A stretch of DNA of 45,152 bases from Sphingomonas asaccharolytica NBRC 15499. Its GTDB lineage: Bacteria > Pseudomonadota > Alphaproteobacteria > Sphingomonadales > Sphingomonadaceae. The DNA lies in assembly GCF_001598355.1 (NCBI RefSeq), contig NZ_BCYU01000035.1, positions 1-45,152 of the forward strand. The letters run 5' to 3'. The translations under genes and the position numbers were made by a program. This document shows positions 8,083 through 16,205 of the stretch, piece after piece. Under the pieces are notes generated by a model. It worked only from the letters and a program-made list of their open reading frames with translations, ran no database searches and had not been told where the DNA came from. The stretch's first letter is position 1. Each line of letters starts with the position of its first letter.

Positions 8083-8976
8083 ATGCAGATCTCGACCAGC
8101 CAATTCTACGCGTTCAACCAGCAGAACATGCAGTCGCTGACCGCGACCGCCGACAAGCTGCAGACGCAGATTTCGACGACCAAGCGGATCAACGCGCCGT
8201 CCGACGACGCGGTGTCTTGGCGGCGGCTGCAGAGCCTGGCGCGCGATGGCGCCGACGACACCGCTTATGGCGGCAATCTGACGCTCGCCGGCACGACCTT
8301 GAGCCAGGCCGACAGCACGCTGAGCTCGATCACCGACGCGCTCCAGCAAGCCAAGGAGCTCGCGGTCAAGGCGAACAGCGGCACGCTGTCGCCAAGCGAT
8401 CGCGTGGCGATCGCCGATCAGCTCGACGCGATCGTCACCAATCTGGCCGGCTATGCCAATGTTAAGGATTCGCGCGGCGCCGCGGTGTTCGCCAATGGCG
8501 ATGCCGATGCCGTGACCAAGAATGCCGATGGCACGTTCAGCTTCGCCGCCACCGGCCCGACATCGATCCCGGTCGGCGCCAACGAGGCGATCCAGCCCGG
8601 CGATTCGGCCGCGCGCGTGTTCGTCGATTCGAGCGGCGGCAACATCCTCTCGGCCATTTCCTCGCTTTCCACCGCGCTCAGGGGCACCGGTAACCTGTCG
8701 ACTATCGCCGGTGCGACCGGCGACGCGCTGCAGGCGGCCAACGACCAGGCAGCGAGCGTCCAGGCCGGGCTCGGTGCCCGCGCCGCACGGGTCGATCTGG
8801 AAACCTCGCGACTCAAGGATATCGCCACCAATCGCGAAGCGGCCCGATCGGCGCTCGAGGATACCGACGTCACCGCGACGATCACCAATTTGCAAAAGAC
8901 CATGACGGTCCTGCAGGCGACCCAGGCGAGCTTCACCAAGCTCGCCAGCATGTCCCTGTTCGACTTCCTGAAATAA
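8083..8976 (+). CDS. flgL: hook-associated protein 3 FlgL (flagellin-like junction protein)
   Basis: FlgL links FlgK to the filament and resembles flagellin at both ends. The 297-residue product has the flagellin-type N-terminus (LQTQISTTKRINAPSDDAVS at about residues 26-45; this class usually reads ...GKRINSPSDDP) and the C-terminal helix containing LEDTDVTATITNLQKTMTVL and LASMSLFDFLK. It is the last gene of the flg series; a strong hairpin follows the stop. Confidence 0.92.
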   Translation: MQISTSQFYAFNQQNMQSLTATADKLQTQISTTKRINAPSDDAVSWRRLQSLARDGADDTAYGGNLTLAGTTLSQADSTLSSITDALQQAKELAVKANSGTLSPSDRVAIADQLDAIVTNLAGYANVKDSRGAAVFANGDADAVTKNADGTFSFAATGPTSIPVGANEAIQPGDSAARVFVDSSGGNILSAISSLSTALRGTGNLSTIAGATGDALQAANDQAASVQAGLGARAARVDLETSRLKDIATNREAARSALEDTDVTATITNLQKTMTVLQATQASFTKLASMSLFDFLK

Positions 8977-8983
8977 GTCTCGC

Positions 8984-9031
8984 GGCGCCAGCCTCCGCAG
9001 CCGTTCCGACGGTGCTGCGGAGGGTGGCGCC
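8984..9031 (+). terminator. long hairpin after flgL
   Basis: GGCGCCAG-CCTCCGCAGC (8984-9001) pairs with GCTGCGGAGG-GTGGCGCC (9014-9031): an 18-bp stem with a single mismatch and a 12-base loop. There is no T-tract after it, so it may terminate weakly, act with Rho, or protect the flg mRNA 3' end. It separates the flg operon from motA. Confidence 0.6.
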
Positions 9032-9075
9032 GCACCCGGTTCCAGCTGTGCGGAATCGACAAACCGCAACGTCCT

Positions 9076-9110
9076 TAACCGGTTGGCTACGAAAAGCCGG
9101 TTAACCATCG
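9076..9110 (+). promoter_or_regulatory. inverted repeat with CtrA-type half sites before motA
   Basis: TTAACCGG (9076-9083) and CCGGTTAA (9098-9105) form a perfect inverted repeat 14 bases apart. The second arm continues as TTAACCATC (9102-9110), the same nine bases as in the CtrA-like box before flgI. Further CCGGT/CCGGTT copies follow at about 9116-9133. This is a candidate regulatory site for the motAB unit; the regulator is inferred. Confidence 0.4.
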
Positions 9111-9166
9111 GTCGAACCGGTCGTTATCCGGTTAGGCCGTGATTGCAGGGGGTAGTTAGAACTAAG

Positions 9167-10030
9167 ATGTTTCCGGCAATCGGCCTCGTCGTTCTTCTCG
9201 CGATGGTCTTCGGCGGGTTCGTCTTCACCGGCGGCGCGCTGGGACCGATTCTCGAGGCCATTCCCCATGAAATGCTCATCATCGGCGGCGCCGGGGCCGG
9301 CGCGCTGATCATCGGCAATTCGCCCAAGGAGCTTAAAGCGCTTGGCGGCGGCATCATGAAAGTGATGAAGGGGCCGAAATACAAGAAACAGGATTATCTC
9401 GACGTCATCTTCCTCGTCTCGAAGCTGATGAAGATGCTGCGGATGGACGGGCCGATCGCGCTCGAACCGCACGTCGAGGACCCCAAATCCTCGGCGATCT
9501 TCGCCGAATATCCTCGCCTGCTCGCCGACCACACATTGGTCAATCTGATCGCCGACACGCTGCGCCTCGTCGTCGTCTCGTCGGGCACGCTCGACGTCCA
9601 CGCGGTCGAGGAAGTGATGGATAACGCGATCAAGACCCACCACCACGAGGTCGAGGGGCCGCAGGGGACGCTGCAGAATCTGGCCGACGCGCTGCCCGCT
9701 TTGGGCATCGTCGCGGCGGTGCTCGGCGTCGTGAAGACGATGGGCTCGATCGACAAGCCCCCGGCGATCCTGGGAGCGATGATCGGATCGGCGCTGGTCG
9801 GCACCTTCCTGGGCGTGTTGCTTGCTTATGGCATGGTCGGCCCGCTCGCGACGCGCCTCAAGCAGATCATCGAAGCCGACGCCGCGATCTATCACGTCGT
9901 CAAGCAGATCATCATCGCCTCGCTGCACGGCCACCCGCAGCCGCTGGTGATCGAAGCCGCGCGCTCGGGCATCGCCCATTCCAACCAGCCGGCCTTCGCC
10001 GAGGTCTTCGATGGCCTGCGTGGACGCTGA
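9167..10030 (+). CDS. motA: flagellar motor stator protein MotA
   Basis: MotA is the four-helix stator subunit that, with MotB, conducts ions and turns the rotor. The 287-residue product has membrane segments near residues 3-21, 33-50, about 172-195 and 203-224. In the cytoplasmic loop R92 and E100 (RMDGPIALE) match the charged residues that touch FliG, and the conserved prolines P177 (ADALPALG) and P225 (MVGPLA) are present. I start at ATG 9167; a TTG-initiated frame from 9143 would add eight unlikely residues. motB follows only after a 193-base gap filled by a palindromic element. Confidence 0.93.
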   Translation: MFPAIGLVVLLAMVFGGFVFTGGALGPILEAIPHEMLIIGGAGAGALIIGNSPKELKALGGGIMKVMKGPKYKKQDYLDVIFLVSKLMKMLRMDGPIALEPHVEDPKSSAIFAEYPRLLADHTLVNLIADTLRLVVVSSGTLDVHAVEEVMDNAIKTHHHEVEGPQGTLQNLADALPALGIVAAVLGVVKTMGSIDKPPAILGAMIGSALVGTFLGVLLAYGMVGPLATRLKQIIEADAAIYHVVKQIIIASLHGHPQPLVIEAARSGIAHSNQPAFAEVFDGLRGR

Positions 10031-10060
10031 TCGTGGGGGCTCCTGCTTTCGCTTTTGATG

Positions 10061-10192
10061 TTCGCGCAGAGGCGCAGAGGACGCAGAGCTGTTCTCCCCC
10101 GCGTCAGCGCAGCTGTTCTAGACCACTCGGAGCTAAGGGCCGCTGGCGCGGCGACGCATTCGCTCTCTGCGCCCTCCGCGCCTCCGCGCGAA
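10061..10192. repeat. palindromic element between motA and motB
   Basis: The left arm (10061-10088, starting TTCGCGCAGAGGCGCAGAGG) and right arm (10165-10192, ending CCTCCGCGCGAA) are 28-base inverted repeats with three mismatches, all T/C. The 76-base interior contains the direct repeat AGCTGTTCT at 10087-10095 and 10111-10119. No convincing gene lies here, although the frame is open. It resembles the GCAGAGG-type intergenic palindromes scattered through many proteobacterial genomes; being inside the motA-motB unit is unusual. Confidence 0.7.
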
Positions 10193-10223
10193 TCAATATT
10201 TCCTTGAAAGCGGACGCCAACTG

Positions 10224-11168
10224 ATGGCCGCCGCCCGCGCTCCTCATGGCAGCAACCAGCCGCCCAAGGTCATCGTCAAGAAGATCTATATCGAGGCCCA
10301 TGGCGCGCATCACGGCGGCGCGTGGAAAGTCGCTTATGCCGACTTCGTGACCGCGATGATGGCGTTCTTCCTGTTGCTGTGGATTCTCGGCGCGACCACC
10401 GAGAAGCAACGCAAGGGGATCGCCGACTACTTCTCCCCGACCCTGGTCAATATGAAGGAGAATAGCGCGGGGTCGAACGGGATGTTCGGTGGATCGTCGA
10501 TCACCGACAAGGACAATTACCCGCACAAAGCCTCGCAGACCGGCACCAAGTCGCTGACCATTCCCGTCGGCGCGACCGGCGGCTCCAATATCGGTTCGGG
10601 CGAAAAGGGGTCGCTCAAGGCGCGGCTGACCGTCGAGGACCGGAAGAATTTCGACGAGATGAAGCGCAAGCTCGAACAGGCGATGAAGACGCCTGCTTTC
10701 GCCAAGCTCGCGAGCCATGTGAAATTCATCCAGACCCGCGACGGCCTGCGCATCGACTTGGTCGACGACGCCGATTACTCGATGTTCGCGCTCGGCACGA
10801 CGCAGCTGGTTCCGGCCGCGAGCGACCTGATCGGAATGATCGCCGGGTCGGTAAAGGCGATGGAAAACCCGATCATGATCCGCGGCCACACCGACAATCT
10901 GGCTTATGGCAATCCGCTGGCGATGAACAATTGGATGCTGTCGACCGGCCGCGCCGAAGCGACACGCCGCCGGCTGGCATCGGGCGGCCTGGTCGACGAT
11001 CGCTTCTACCGCATCGAGGGCGTCGCCGACCGCGAGCCGATGATCGAGAACAACCCCGCCGACCCGCGCAACCGCCGTGTGTCGATTACCTTGCTCTACC
11101 GCGCGGGATCGTTCGATGACGGCGGCAGCACCAGCATCCCGACTTCGCCGGGCATATTGAGCAAATAG
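10224..11168 (+). CDS. motB: flagellar motor stator protein MotB
   Basis: MotB anchors the stator to peptidoglycan and carries the ion-binding aspartate. The 314-residue product has a basic N-terminus, one membrane helix at about residues 39-56 with the critical Asp as D40 (YADFVTAMMAFF), a long linker, and a C-terminal OmpA-like peptidoglycan-binding domain at about residues 185-295 (MIRGHTDN, then STGRAEATRRRL, and DPRNRRVSI). The Asp-Phe-Val-Thr-Ala-Met-Met pattern is typical of proton-type MotB, although ion choice cannot be settled from sequence alone. Confidence 0.93.
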   Translation: MAAARAPHGSNQPPKVIVKKIYIEAHGAHHGGAWKVAYADFVTAMMAFFLLLWILGATTEKQRKGIADYFSPTLVNMKENSAGSNGMFGGSSITDKDNYPHKASQTGTKSLTIPVGATGGSNIGSGEKGSLKARLTVEDRKNFDEMKRKLEQAMKTPAFAKLASHVKFIQTRDGLRIDLVDDADYSMFALGTTQLVPAASDLIGMIAGSVKAMENPIMIRGHTDNLAYGNPLAMNNWMLSTGRAEATRRRLASGGLVDDRFYRIEGVADREPMIENNPADPRNRRVSITLLYRAGSFDDGGSTSIPTSPGILSK

Positions 11169-11179
11169 CGCCTAGTACG

Positions 11180-11221
11180 AATCGAGGCGAAAGGTGCGCG
11201 ACGGCGCCTTTCGCCTCGATT
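11180..11221. terminator. bidirectional terminator-like hairpin after motB
   Basis: AATCGAGGCGAAAGG (11180-11194) pairs perfectly with CCTTTCGCCTCGATT (11207-11221) around a 12-base loop. It lies between the converging motB and outer-membrane protein genes, 11 bases after the motB stop, and ends in TTTC on the plus strand. It can serve both transcripts. Confidence 0.75.
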
Positions 11222-11235
11222 TCAGTCGTGCGGGC

Positions 11236-11862
11236 TTATTTGAAGCGGAAGCCGATGCTTCCCATCACCCGCTGACGCGACGTGTGGTCGCTATATTGCG
11301 AGTAGACATATTGCGCGCCGACATAGACGGGTAGCTTCGCGTCGGCGCTGGTCAACGTATATTCCAGGCCGCCGCCGAGCTGATATCCGTCGCTGCGAAA
11401 GTGGTCGTAATAACCGGTCTGTCCGGCCGGCGCGTCGAACCGCTTGCGCTGTTCGTTGTTCACATAGCCACCCTTGCCGTAAACCAGGACGTTCGGCGTC
11501 ACGAGATAGCCGACGCGCACGGCGGCGCCCCACTCCTCGAAAGATTTGTGGCAGACGTCGCCCCCCGGACCAGCCGGCGTGCAATTTTCCGTCCAGTCGT
11601 TGGCACGCCAATAGCTGCCCTCCGGCCCGACCACGATCTTGCCGCCGATCACGCCATCGAAGCCGATCGTGGCGCCATAGCCGAACTTGTCGTTGTGAAC
11701 GCCTTGCGACTGGAACCGATCGCCGCCGACATTGCCTTCGATCCGAATGCCACGAAATGACGTCGAAGAATCTTGAGCGGCCGGAGTATCCTGAGCAGAA
11801 GCGGTTTGCGGGGCGATCGCCGTGACGCCGATGGCGAGGGCAGTCAGAAGCAGGGTACGCAT
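11236..11862 (-). CDS. outer-membrane beta-barrel protein (opacity/porin-like)
   Basis: The 208-residue product begins with a signal peptide (MRTLLLTALAIGVTAIAPQT, cut after ASA near residue 24). The rest alternates hydrophobic and polar residues in short strands with aromatic girdles (for example AAVRVGYLVTPNVLVYGKGG, LGGGLEYTL, VYVGAQYVYSQY) and ends in GFRFK, close to the C-terminal aromatic signal of outer-membrane barrels. This fits the eight-stranded opacity-type family. AAGGA lies eight bases before the ATG. A Cys pair in the middle loop (ENCTPAGPGGDVCHK) may form a disulfide. Function is unknown; it is convergent with motB and divergent from the serine hydrolase. Confidence 0.75.
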   Translation of the reverse strand: MRTLLLTALAIGVTAIAPQTASAQDTPAAQDSSTSFRGIRIEGNVGGDRFQSQGVHNDKFGYGATIGFDGVIGGKIVVGPEGSYWRANDWTENCTPAGPGGDVCHKSFEEWGAAVRVGYLVTPNVLVYGKGGYVNNEQRKRFDAPAGQTGYYDHFRSDGYQLGGGLEYTLTSADAKLPVYVGAQYVYSQYSDHTSRQRVMGSIGFRFK

Positions 11863-11953
11863 AACAGAATTCCTTTATCGCATGATGAGCGGGCGGGAGG
11901 CGTAACCTTCGAGCGCTTCGGTTGATCCGCGAATTATTCGACAAAAAATCAGA

Positions 11954-11973
11954 CTGTTGCCTCATCGCAACAG
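11954..11973. promoter_or_regulatory. small inverted repeat in the divergent intergenic region
   Basis: CTGTTGC (11954-11960) and GCAACAG (11967-11973) form a seven-base inverted repeat with a six-base gap, in the 227-base region between the outer-membrane protein gene and the serine hydrolase gene. It could be an operator. Apart from this I see no RNA gene or other structure there. Confidence 0.3.
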
Positions 11974-12089
11974 ACACGTGATCCTTGAGCTCAAGGTCGG
12001 AACTTGCACGCTCGAACGGAGTTTGCCGTCCGCCGCCGCGCGCGAATGCGGTCGTTGCAGCCAGCCTGGTCTGGCCCTAGCCTCGCGAC

Positions 12090-13232
12090 ATGCTGTCCTT
12101 CCTCCTCTTCGCCGCGGCGAGCGCCGCGCAGCCCGTCGCTTCGGTCCGCGTCACGTTCGATCGCAAGGGGGAGACCTCCGCGCGCGCCGAGGGCTTCGCC
12201 GATCCTGCGGTCAATCGCGGCGTGACTCCCGACGATCCGGTGCGGATCGCCTCGATCTCCAAGTTGGTGACGACGGTCGCGGTGATGCGGCTGGTCGAGC
12301 AGGGCAAGCTCGACCTCGACAGCGACGTGTCCGGATGGCTTGGCTACAGCTTTCGCAATCCGGCCTTTCCCGACACGCCGATCACGCTGCGCCTGTTGCT
12401 GTCGCATCGCTCGGGCCTGACCGACAATATCGACTACGTCCTGCCGCTCGACGGCGACATGCACGCGACGCTTGCCAATCCCAAGGCCTGGGACGCCGAG
12501 CACGCGCCAGGCACCTTCTTCCGCTACACCAATTTCAACTTCCCCGTGGTCGCCGCGGTGATGGAGCGCGCGACCGGCGAGCGATTCGACCGGCTGATGG
12601 ATCGGCTGGCGCTGAAGCCGCTCCGGCTAAAGGCCTGTTATCAATGGGATACGTGCGACGACGCGACGATCGCGCACGGCGTGGTGCTGTTTCGCGGCGG
12701 CCAGGTGACGCGCGACGACAATCACGGCAAGCGCCCGGCCTGCCCGGTCACCCCGGCGACCGACGGCAGCTGCGACCTGTCGCGCTGGAAGGCCGGCGCC
12801 AACGGCGCGATGTTCGCGCCGCAATCGGGGCTGCACATTTCCGCGCGCGGGCTCGAGCGGATCGGGCGGATGCTGCTCGGCAACGGCAAGGTCGACGGCG
12901 TGCGCTTGCTCTCCCCCGCCTCGGTCAAGCTGATGGAGACGCCGGCCTGGACCTATGACGGCAGGAACGGCGACATCGGCGACGGCTGGGTGTGCAGCTA
13001 TGGCCTGGGCATGTTCGTGATCGCGACGCCGCAGGCGGGATGCCGTGACGATCTGTTCGGCGACGGCAAACGCCGGTTCGGCCACCTCGGCGACGCTTAT
13101 GGCCTCAAGTCCGGATTATGGATCGATCCAACCGCCGGTACCGGCATCGCCTATTTCGCGACCGACGTGCCGGCCGACAAAGGTATGCGTTCGAGCTATA
13201 CCTCTACTGAAGAGTCGCTAGCCCATCCTTGA
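12090..13232 (+). CDS. serine hydrolase, beta-lactamase/class C penicillin-binding fold
   Basis: The 380-residue product has a short signal-like N-terminus ([14 protein letters not shown]) and the active-site motifs of the class C beta-lactamase/DD-peptidase/esterase superfamily: S55-I-S-K58 (SxxK) and Y146-T-N148 (YxN). A C-terminal [13 protein letters not shown] segment lies where the third (KTG/HxG) box is expected. Members cleave D-amino peptides, D-Ala peptides, esters or beta-lactams, and the subtype cannot be fixed here. The next gene, a D-aminoacylase-like lipoprotein, follows after 32 bases, so a role in D-amino-acid peptide breakdown in the envelope is a reasonable inference. Four cysteines (in the CYQWDTC and RPACPV segments) may form disulfides. 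Confidence 0.82.
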   Translation: MLSFLLFAAASAAQPVASVRVTFDRKGETSARAEGFADPAVNRGVTPDDPVRIASISKLVTTVAVMRLVEQGKLDLDSDVSGWLGYSFRNPAFPDTPITLRLLLSHRSGLTDNIDYVLPLDGDMHATLANPKAWDAEHAPGTFFRYTNFNFPVVAAVMERATGERFDRLMDRLALKPLRLKACYQWDTCDDATIAHGVVLFRGGQVTRDDNHGKRPACPVTPATDGSCDLSRWKAGANGAMFAPQSGLHISARGLERIGRMLLGNGKVDGVRLLSPASVKLMETPAWTYDGRNGDIGDGWVCSYGLGMFVIATPQAGCRDDLFGDGKRRFGHLGDAYGLKSGLWIDPTAGTGIAYFATDVPADKGMRSSYTSTEESLAHP

Positions 13233-13264
13233 CGCCGCCCGCCGCGACCGAAAGGATCGCGGCC

Positions 13265-14833
13265 ATGAAATTGCGCACCGCTCTCGCCGCCACCTTGCTC
13301 GCCGGTTGTTCGATCGGCGCCGCTCCCTCCCCCGCCATGCAAGCCGACCTGATCCTGCGCGGCGGCACCGTCTATACCGGTGACGACGCGCCGTTCACCG
13401 GCGACGTCGCGATCAAGGACGACAAGATCGTCGCGGTCGGGCCCAATCTGAAGATCGCCGCCGCACGGACGATCGATGCGACCGGCATGATCGTCGCCCC
13501 CGGCTTCATCGATCCGCACACTCATGCCGGCCCCTGGCTCGCCTCGGCCGATGCCAAGACGCGACTGGTCCCGGCGTTCCTGCTACAAGGCGTGACCACC
13601 GCGTTCATCGGCAATGACGGCGGCGGCAGCACCAATGTCGCGGCGACGCTGGCGACGCCGAGCACCAAGCCGGTCGGCCCCAATTTCCTGACCTATGTCG
13701 GCTTCGGCGCGATCCGCAACCAGGTCATCGGCGGCGCCAACCGCGCGCCGACTCCCGCCGAGCTCGACAAGGAAAAGGCGCTGGTCGCCAAGGGCATGTG
13801 CGAAGGCGCGATCGGCTTTTCGACCGGGCTGTTCTATGCGCCGCAGAGCTTTTCCAAGACCGACGAAGTGATCGCGCTGTCGCAGGAAGCGGCCAAGCGC
13901 GGCGGCTATTACGACAGCCATATCCGCGACGAATCGAGCTACACCGTCGGCCTTGCCGCCGCGATCGACGAAGCGATCGACATTGGCAAGGCGACCGGCA
14001 TGCCGATCCATATCAGCCACATCAAGGCGCTGGGCGTCGACGTCCAGGGCACGGCGCCCACGATCATCGCCAAGATCGACGCCGCGCGCGCCGCCGGGGT
14101 CAACATCACCGCTAGCCAATATCCCTGGTCCGCATCGGGCACGAGCCTGGTCGCCTCGCTGATCCCTCTCTGGGCGCAGGACGGCGGCACCGCGGCGCTG
14201 GTCAAGCGGTTCGACGATCCCAGCCTCACGCAGAAGCTGCGCGAGGGCATCGCCGAGAACATGCGCAAGCGCGGCGGCCCGCATTCGCTGCTGATCACCG
14301 AAGGGCAATGGCGCGGCAAGCGGCTCGACGAGATCGCGGCAGCGATGAAGACCGACCCGATATCGGCGGCGATCGCGGCGATCCGCGTGCACGATGCCGG
14401 CGTCGTTTCGTTCAACCAGAGCGAGGCCGATATCGCCGCGTTCATGAAACAACCCTGGGTGATGACCGACAGCGACGCGTCGAGCGGCCATCCGCGCGTC
14501 TGGGGCACGTTCGCCCGCAAATATGCGAAGTACGTCGTCGCCGATAAGGTGATCAGCCTGCGTGAGTTCATCGAGCGCAGTTCGTCGGTCACCGCCAAAT
14601 GGTTCGGGCTGACCGGACGCGGCGAATTGAAGCCCGGCGCGTTCGCCGATGTCGTGGTGTTCGACCCCAAGACCTATGCCGCGCAGGCGACCTACGAACA
14701 GCCGACGCTTCCCGCGACCGGCGTGAAGACCGTCGTCGTCAACGGCAAGGTCGCGGTCGACAACGGCCAACTCACCGGCGCGGCCGCCGGCCGCGCGCTG
14801 CCGCATACGCCAACGGCCGGCACGTGCGGTTGA
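13265..14833 (+). CDS. amidohydrolase of the N-acyl-D-amino-acid deacylase family, lipoprotein
   Basis: Family members are metal-dependent amidohydrolases that remove acyl groups from N-acyl-D-amino acids. From ATG 13265 (ribosome site AAAGGA at 13250-13255) the product is 522 residues. It opens with a lipoprotein signal (TLLAGC, lipid cysteine C15), followed by the amidohydrolase fold with metal-binding H85-T-H87 (DPHTHAG), the family blocks SHIRDES and HISHIKALG, and the catalytic Asp region MTDSDASSGHPR. Where D-aminoacylase has a zinc-binding Cys in GNCG, this protein has GNDGG (D118). The substrate may therefore differ. An ATG at 13229 in the same frame is less likely because it spoils the lipobox. 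Confidence 0.85.
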   Translation: MKLRTALAATLLAGCSIGAAPSPAMQADLILRGGTVYTGDDAPFTGDVAIKDDKIVAVGPNLKIAAARTIDATGMIVAPGFIDPHTHAGPWLASADAKTRLVPAFLLQGVTTAFIGNDGGGSTNVAATLATPSTKPVGPNFLTYVGFGAIRNQVIGGANRAPTPAELDKEKALVAKGMCEGAIGFSTGLFYAPQSFSKTDEVIALSQEAAKRGGYYDSHIRDESSYTVGLAAAIDEAIDIGKATGMPIHISHIKALGVDVQGTAPTIIAKIDAARAAGVNITASQYPWSASGTSLVASLIPLWAQDGGTAALVKRFDDPSLTQKLREGIAENMRKRGGPHSLLITEGQWRGKRLDEIAAAMKTDPISAAIAAIRVHDAGVVSFNQSEADIAAFMKQPWVMTDSDASSGHPRVWGTFARKYAKYVVADKVISLREFIERSSSVTAKWFGLTGRGELKPGAFADVVVFDPKTYAAQATYEQPTLPATGVKTVVVNGKVAVDNGQLTGAAAGRALPHTPTAGTCG

Positions 14834-14850
14834 GCCCCGCAATCTACCCC

Positions 14851-14947
14851 CTTCGTCATGTCGGGCTTGTCCCGGCATCCGCCGTGCAACAACTCCCCCC
14901 TCCGCTTGTGGCACAGTGGACCCCGGCCCAGGGCCGGGGTGACGAAG
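14851..14947. repeat. composite palindromic intergenic repeat
   Basis: The element is bounded by CTTCGTCA (14851-14858) and its inverse TGACGAAG (14940-14947). Inside are two hairpins: GTCGGG-CTTGT-CCCGGC (14860-14875) and CCCCGGCCC-A-GGGCCGGGG (14921-14939, a perfect nine-base inverted repeat). The style (CGTCAT-CGGG-CTTGTCCCGG and GGACCCCGG-GGGGTGACGA) resembles dispersed palindromic repeats of sphingomonads. It fills most of the 130-base gap before the symporter gene and may act as a terminator for the gene upstream. Confidence 0.65.
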
Positions 14948-14963
14948 CAGCATAGTCCCGGCG

Positions 14964-16205
14964 ATGCGCTTCTGGTTCGCCATCCCCTTGTGGCAGCGCG
15001 TCGTCGGTGCGCTGATTCTCGGCGTGATCTTCGCGCTCGTCTGGCCGGCAGGCGCACCGTACGTCCAGTTCATCGGCGACCTGTTCGTCCGCGCGATCCG
15101 CATGCTGGTCGCGCCGATCGTGCTGGTGACGATCGCCGCCGGCATCACCAGCCTGGCCGATCCCAAAAAGCTCGGCAGCCTGGGCGCGCGGACGATCGGA
15201 CTGTTCGCCGCGACCACCGCGATCGCGGTATCGGTCGGCATGCTGGTCGCGACCGTGATCCGACCCGGCGCCGGCGCGCCGCTCGGCACCGCCGCGCCGC
15301 ACGCGCTGGGCGTGGCGGTTACGCCTTATGACCAATTGATCGGCATCATTCCGCTCAACATCGTCGACGCTTTGGCCAAGGGCGATATGCTCGCGCTCAT
15401 CTTCGTGGCGATTCTGTTCGGGGTCGGCACGGTGCTGACCGGCGACGCCGGCAAGCCCTTCGCCACGTTCCTCCAGGCGACGTCAGCAGTGCTGCTCAAG
15501 GTCGTCACGATCGTGATGGAAGCGACCCCGTTCGGCGTGTTCGCGCTGATCGCCAATGCTGTCGCTGCCAATGGCACGGCGGTGTTCGTCCATGTCGGCT
15601 GGCTTGCCCTCGCGGTGGTCGCGGGATCGCTGATCCAGATGCTGGTGGTGCACAGCCTGTTGCTGCGCCTCATCGCCAAGCTGCCGGTGCTGCCGTTCTT
15701 CCGCGGCATCGTCGATGCGCTGGTCGTCGCTTTCTCGACCGCGTCGAGCGGGGCCACCCTGCCGGTCGCGATGCGCGTGTCGGAGGACAATCTCGGCATC
15801 AGCCGCCCGGTCTATTCGACCGTGCTGCCGTTGGGCGCCAGCATCGGCAAGGACGGCACCGCGATGTATGTTGGCTTGCTCAGCCTGTTCGCGCTTCAGG
15901 CGTTCGGCACGCCGCTGACGGCGTCGGTCTATCTGCTCGTGCTGCTGACCGGATCGCTGGCCGCGTTCGGCACCGCGCCGGTCCCCTCCGCTTCGCTGTT
16001 CATGCTCGCCGCGGTGTTGTCGGCGGTCGGCGTGCCGCCCGAACAGACCGCACTCGTCGTTGGCTTCGTCCTGCCGTTCGACCGCCTGCTCGACATGACC
16101 CGCACGGTACCCAGCGCCTGCGCCAATCTCGCGGTCGCGACCACTGTCGCGCGCTGGGAAGGCGAGCTCGACGACGCCGTCTATCGCTCGACCGACGATG
16201 AGTGA
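14964..16205 (+). CDS. dicarboxylate/amino acid:cation symporter (SDF/DAACS family)
   Basis: This is an inner-membrane secondary transporter of 413 residues with about eight helices plus the re-entrant loops typical of the GltP/DctA family. Diagnostic pieces are the early RMLVAPIVLVTIAAGI helix, hairpin motif TASSGATLPVAM and the substrate/ion site region PLGASIGKDGTAMY. In most relatives the last motif reads NMDGTA, so N and M are replaced by G and K here, which may alter ion coupling. Its place between a D-aminoacylase-like enzyme and a DD-peptidase suggests uptake of released amino acids, but the substrate is not proven. The last eight bases overlap the next gene. Confidence 0.88.
   Translation: MRFWFAIPLWQRVVGALILGVIFALVWPAGAPYVQFIGDLFVRAIRMLVAPIVLVTIAAGITSLADPKKLGSLGARTIGLFAATTAIAVSVGMLVATVIRPGAGAPLGTAAPHALGVAVTPYDQLIGIIPLNIVDALAKGDMLALIFVAILFGVGTVLTGDAGKPFATFLQATSAVLLKVVTIVMEATPFGVFALIANAVAANGTAVFVHVGWLALAVVAGSLIQMLVVHSLLLRLIAKLPVLPFFRGIVDALVVAFSTASSGATLPVAMRVSEDNLGISRPVYSTVLPLGASIGKDGTAMYVGLLSLFALQAFGTPLTASVYLLVLLTGSLAAFGTAPVPSASLFMLAAVLSAVGVPPEQTALVVGFVLPFDRLLDMTRTVPSACANLAVATTVARWEGELDDAVYRSTDDE

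Noticed and set aside
9084..9099. Sigma-54-like GG...GC in the motA leader (GGCTACGAAAAGC)
   Set aside because: The GG-GC spacing is nine, not ten, and the flanking bases do not match the consensus.
10033..10224. 63-codon frame in the motA-motB gap
   Set aside because: It is produced by the palindromic repeat arms; there is no ribosome site and no protein-like pattern.
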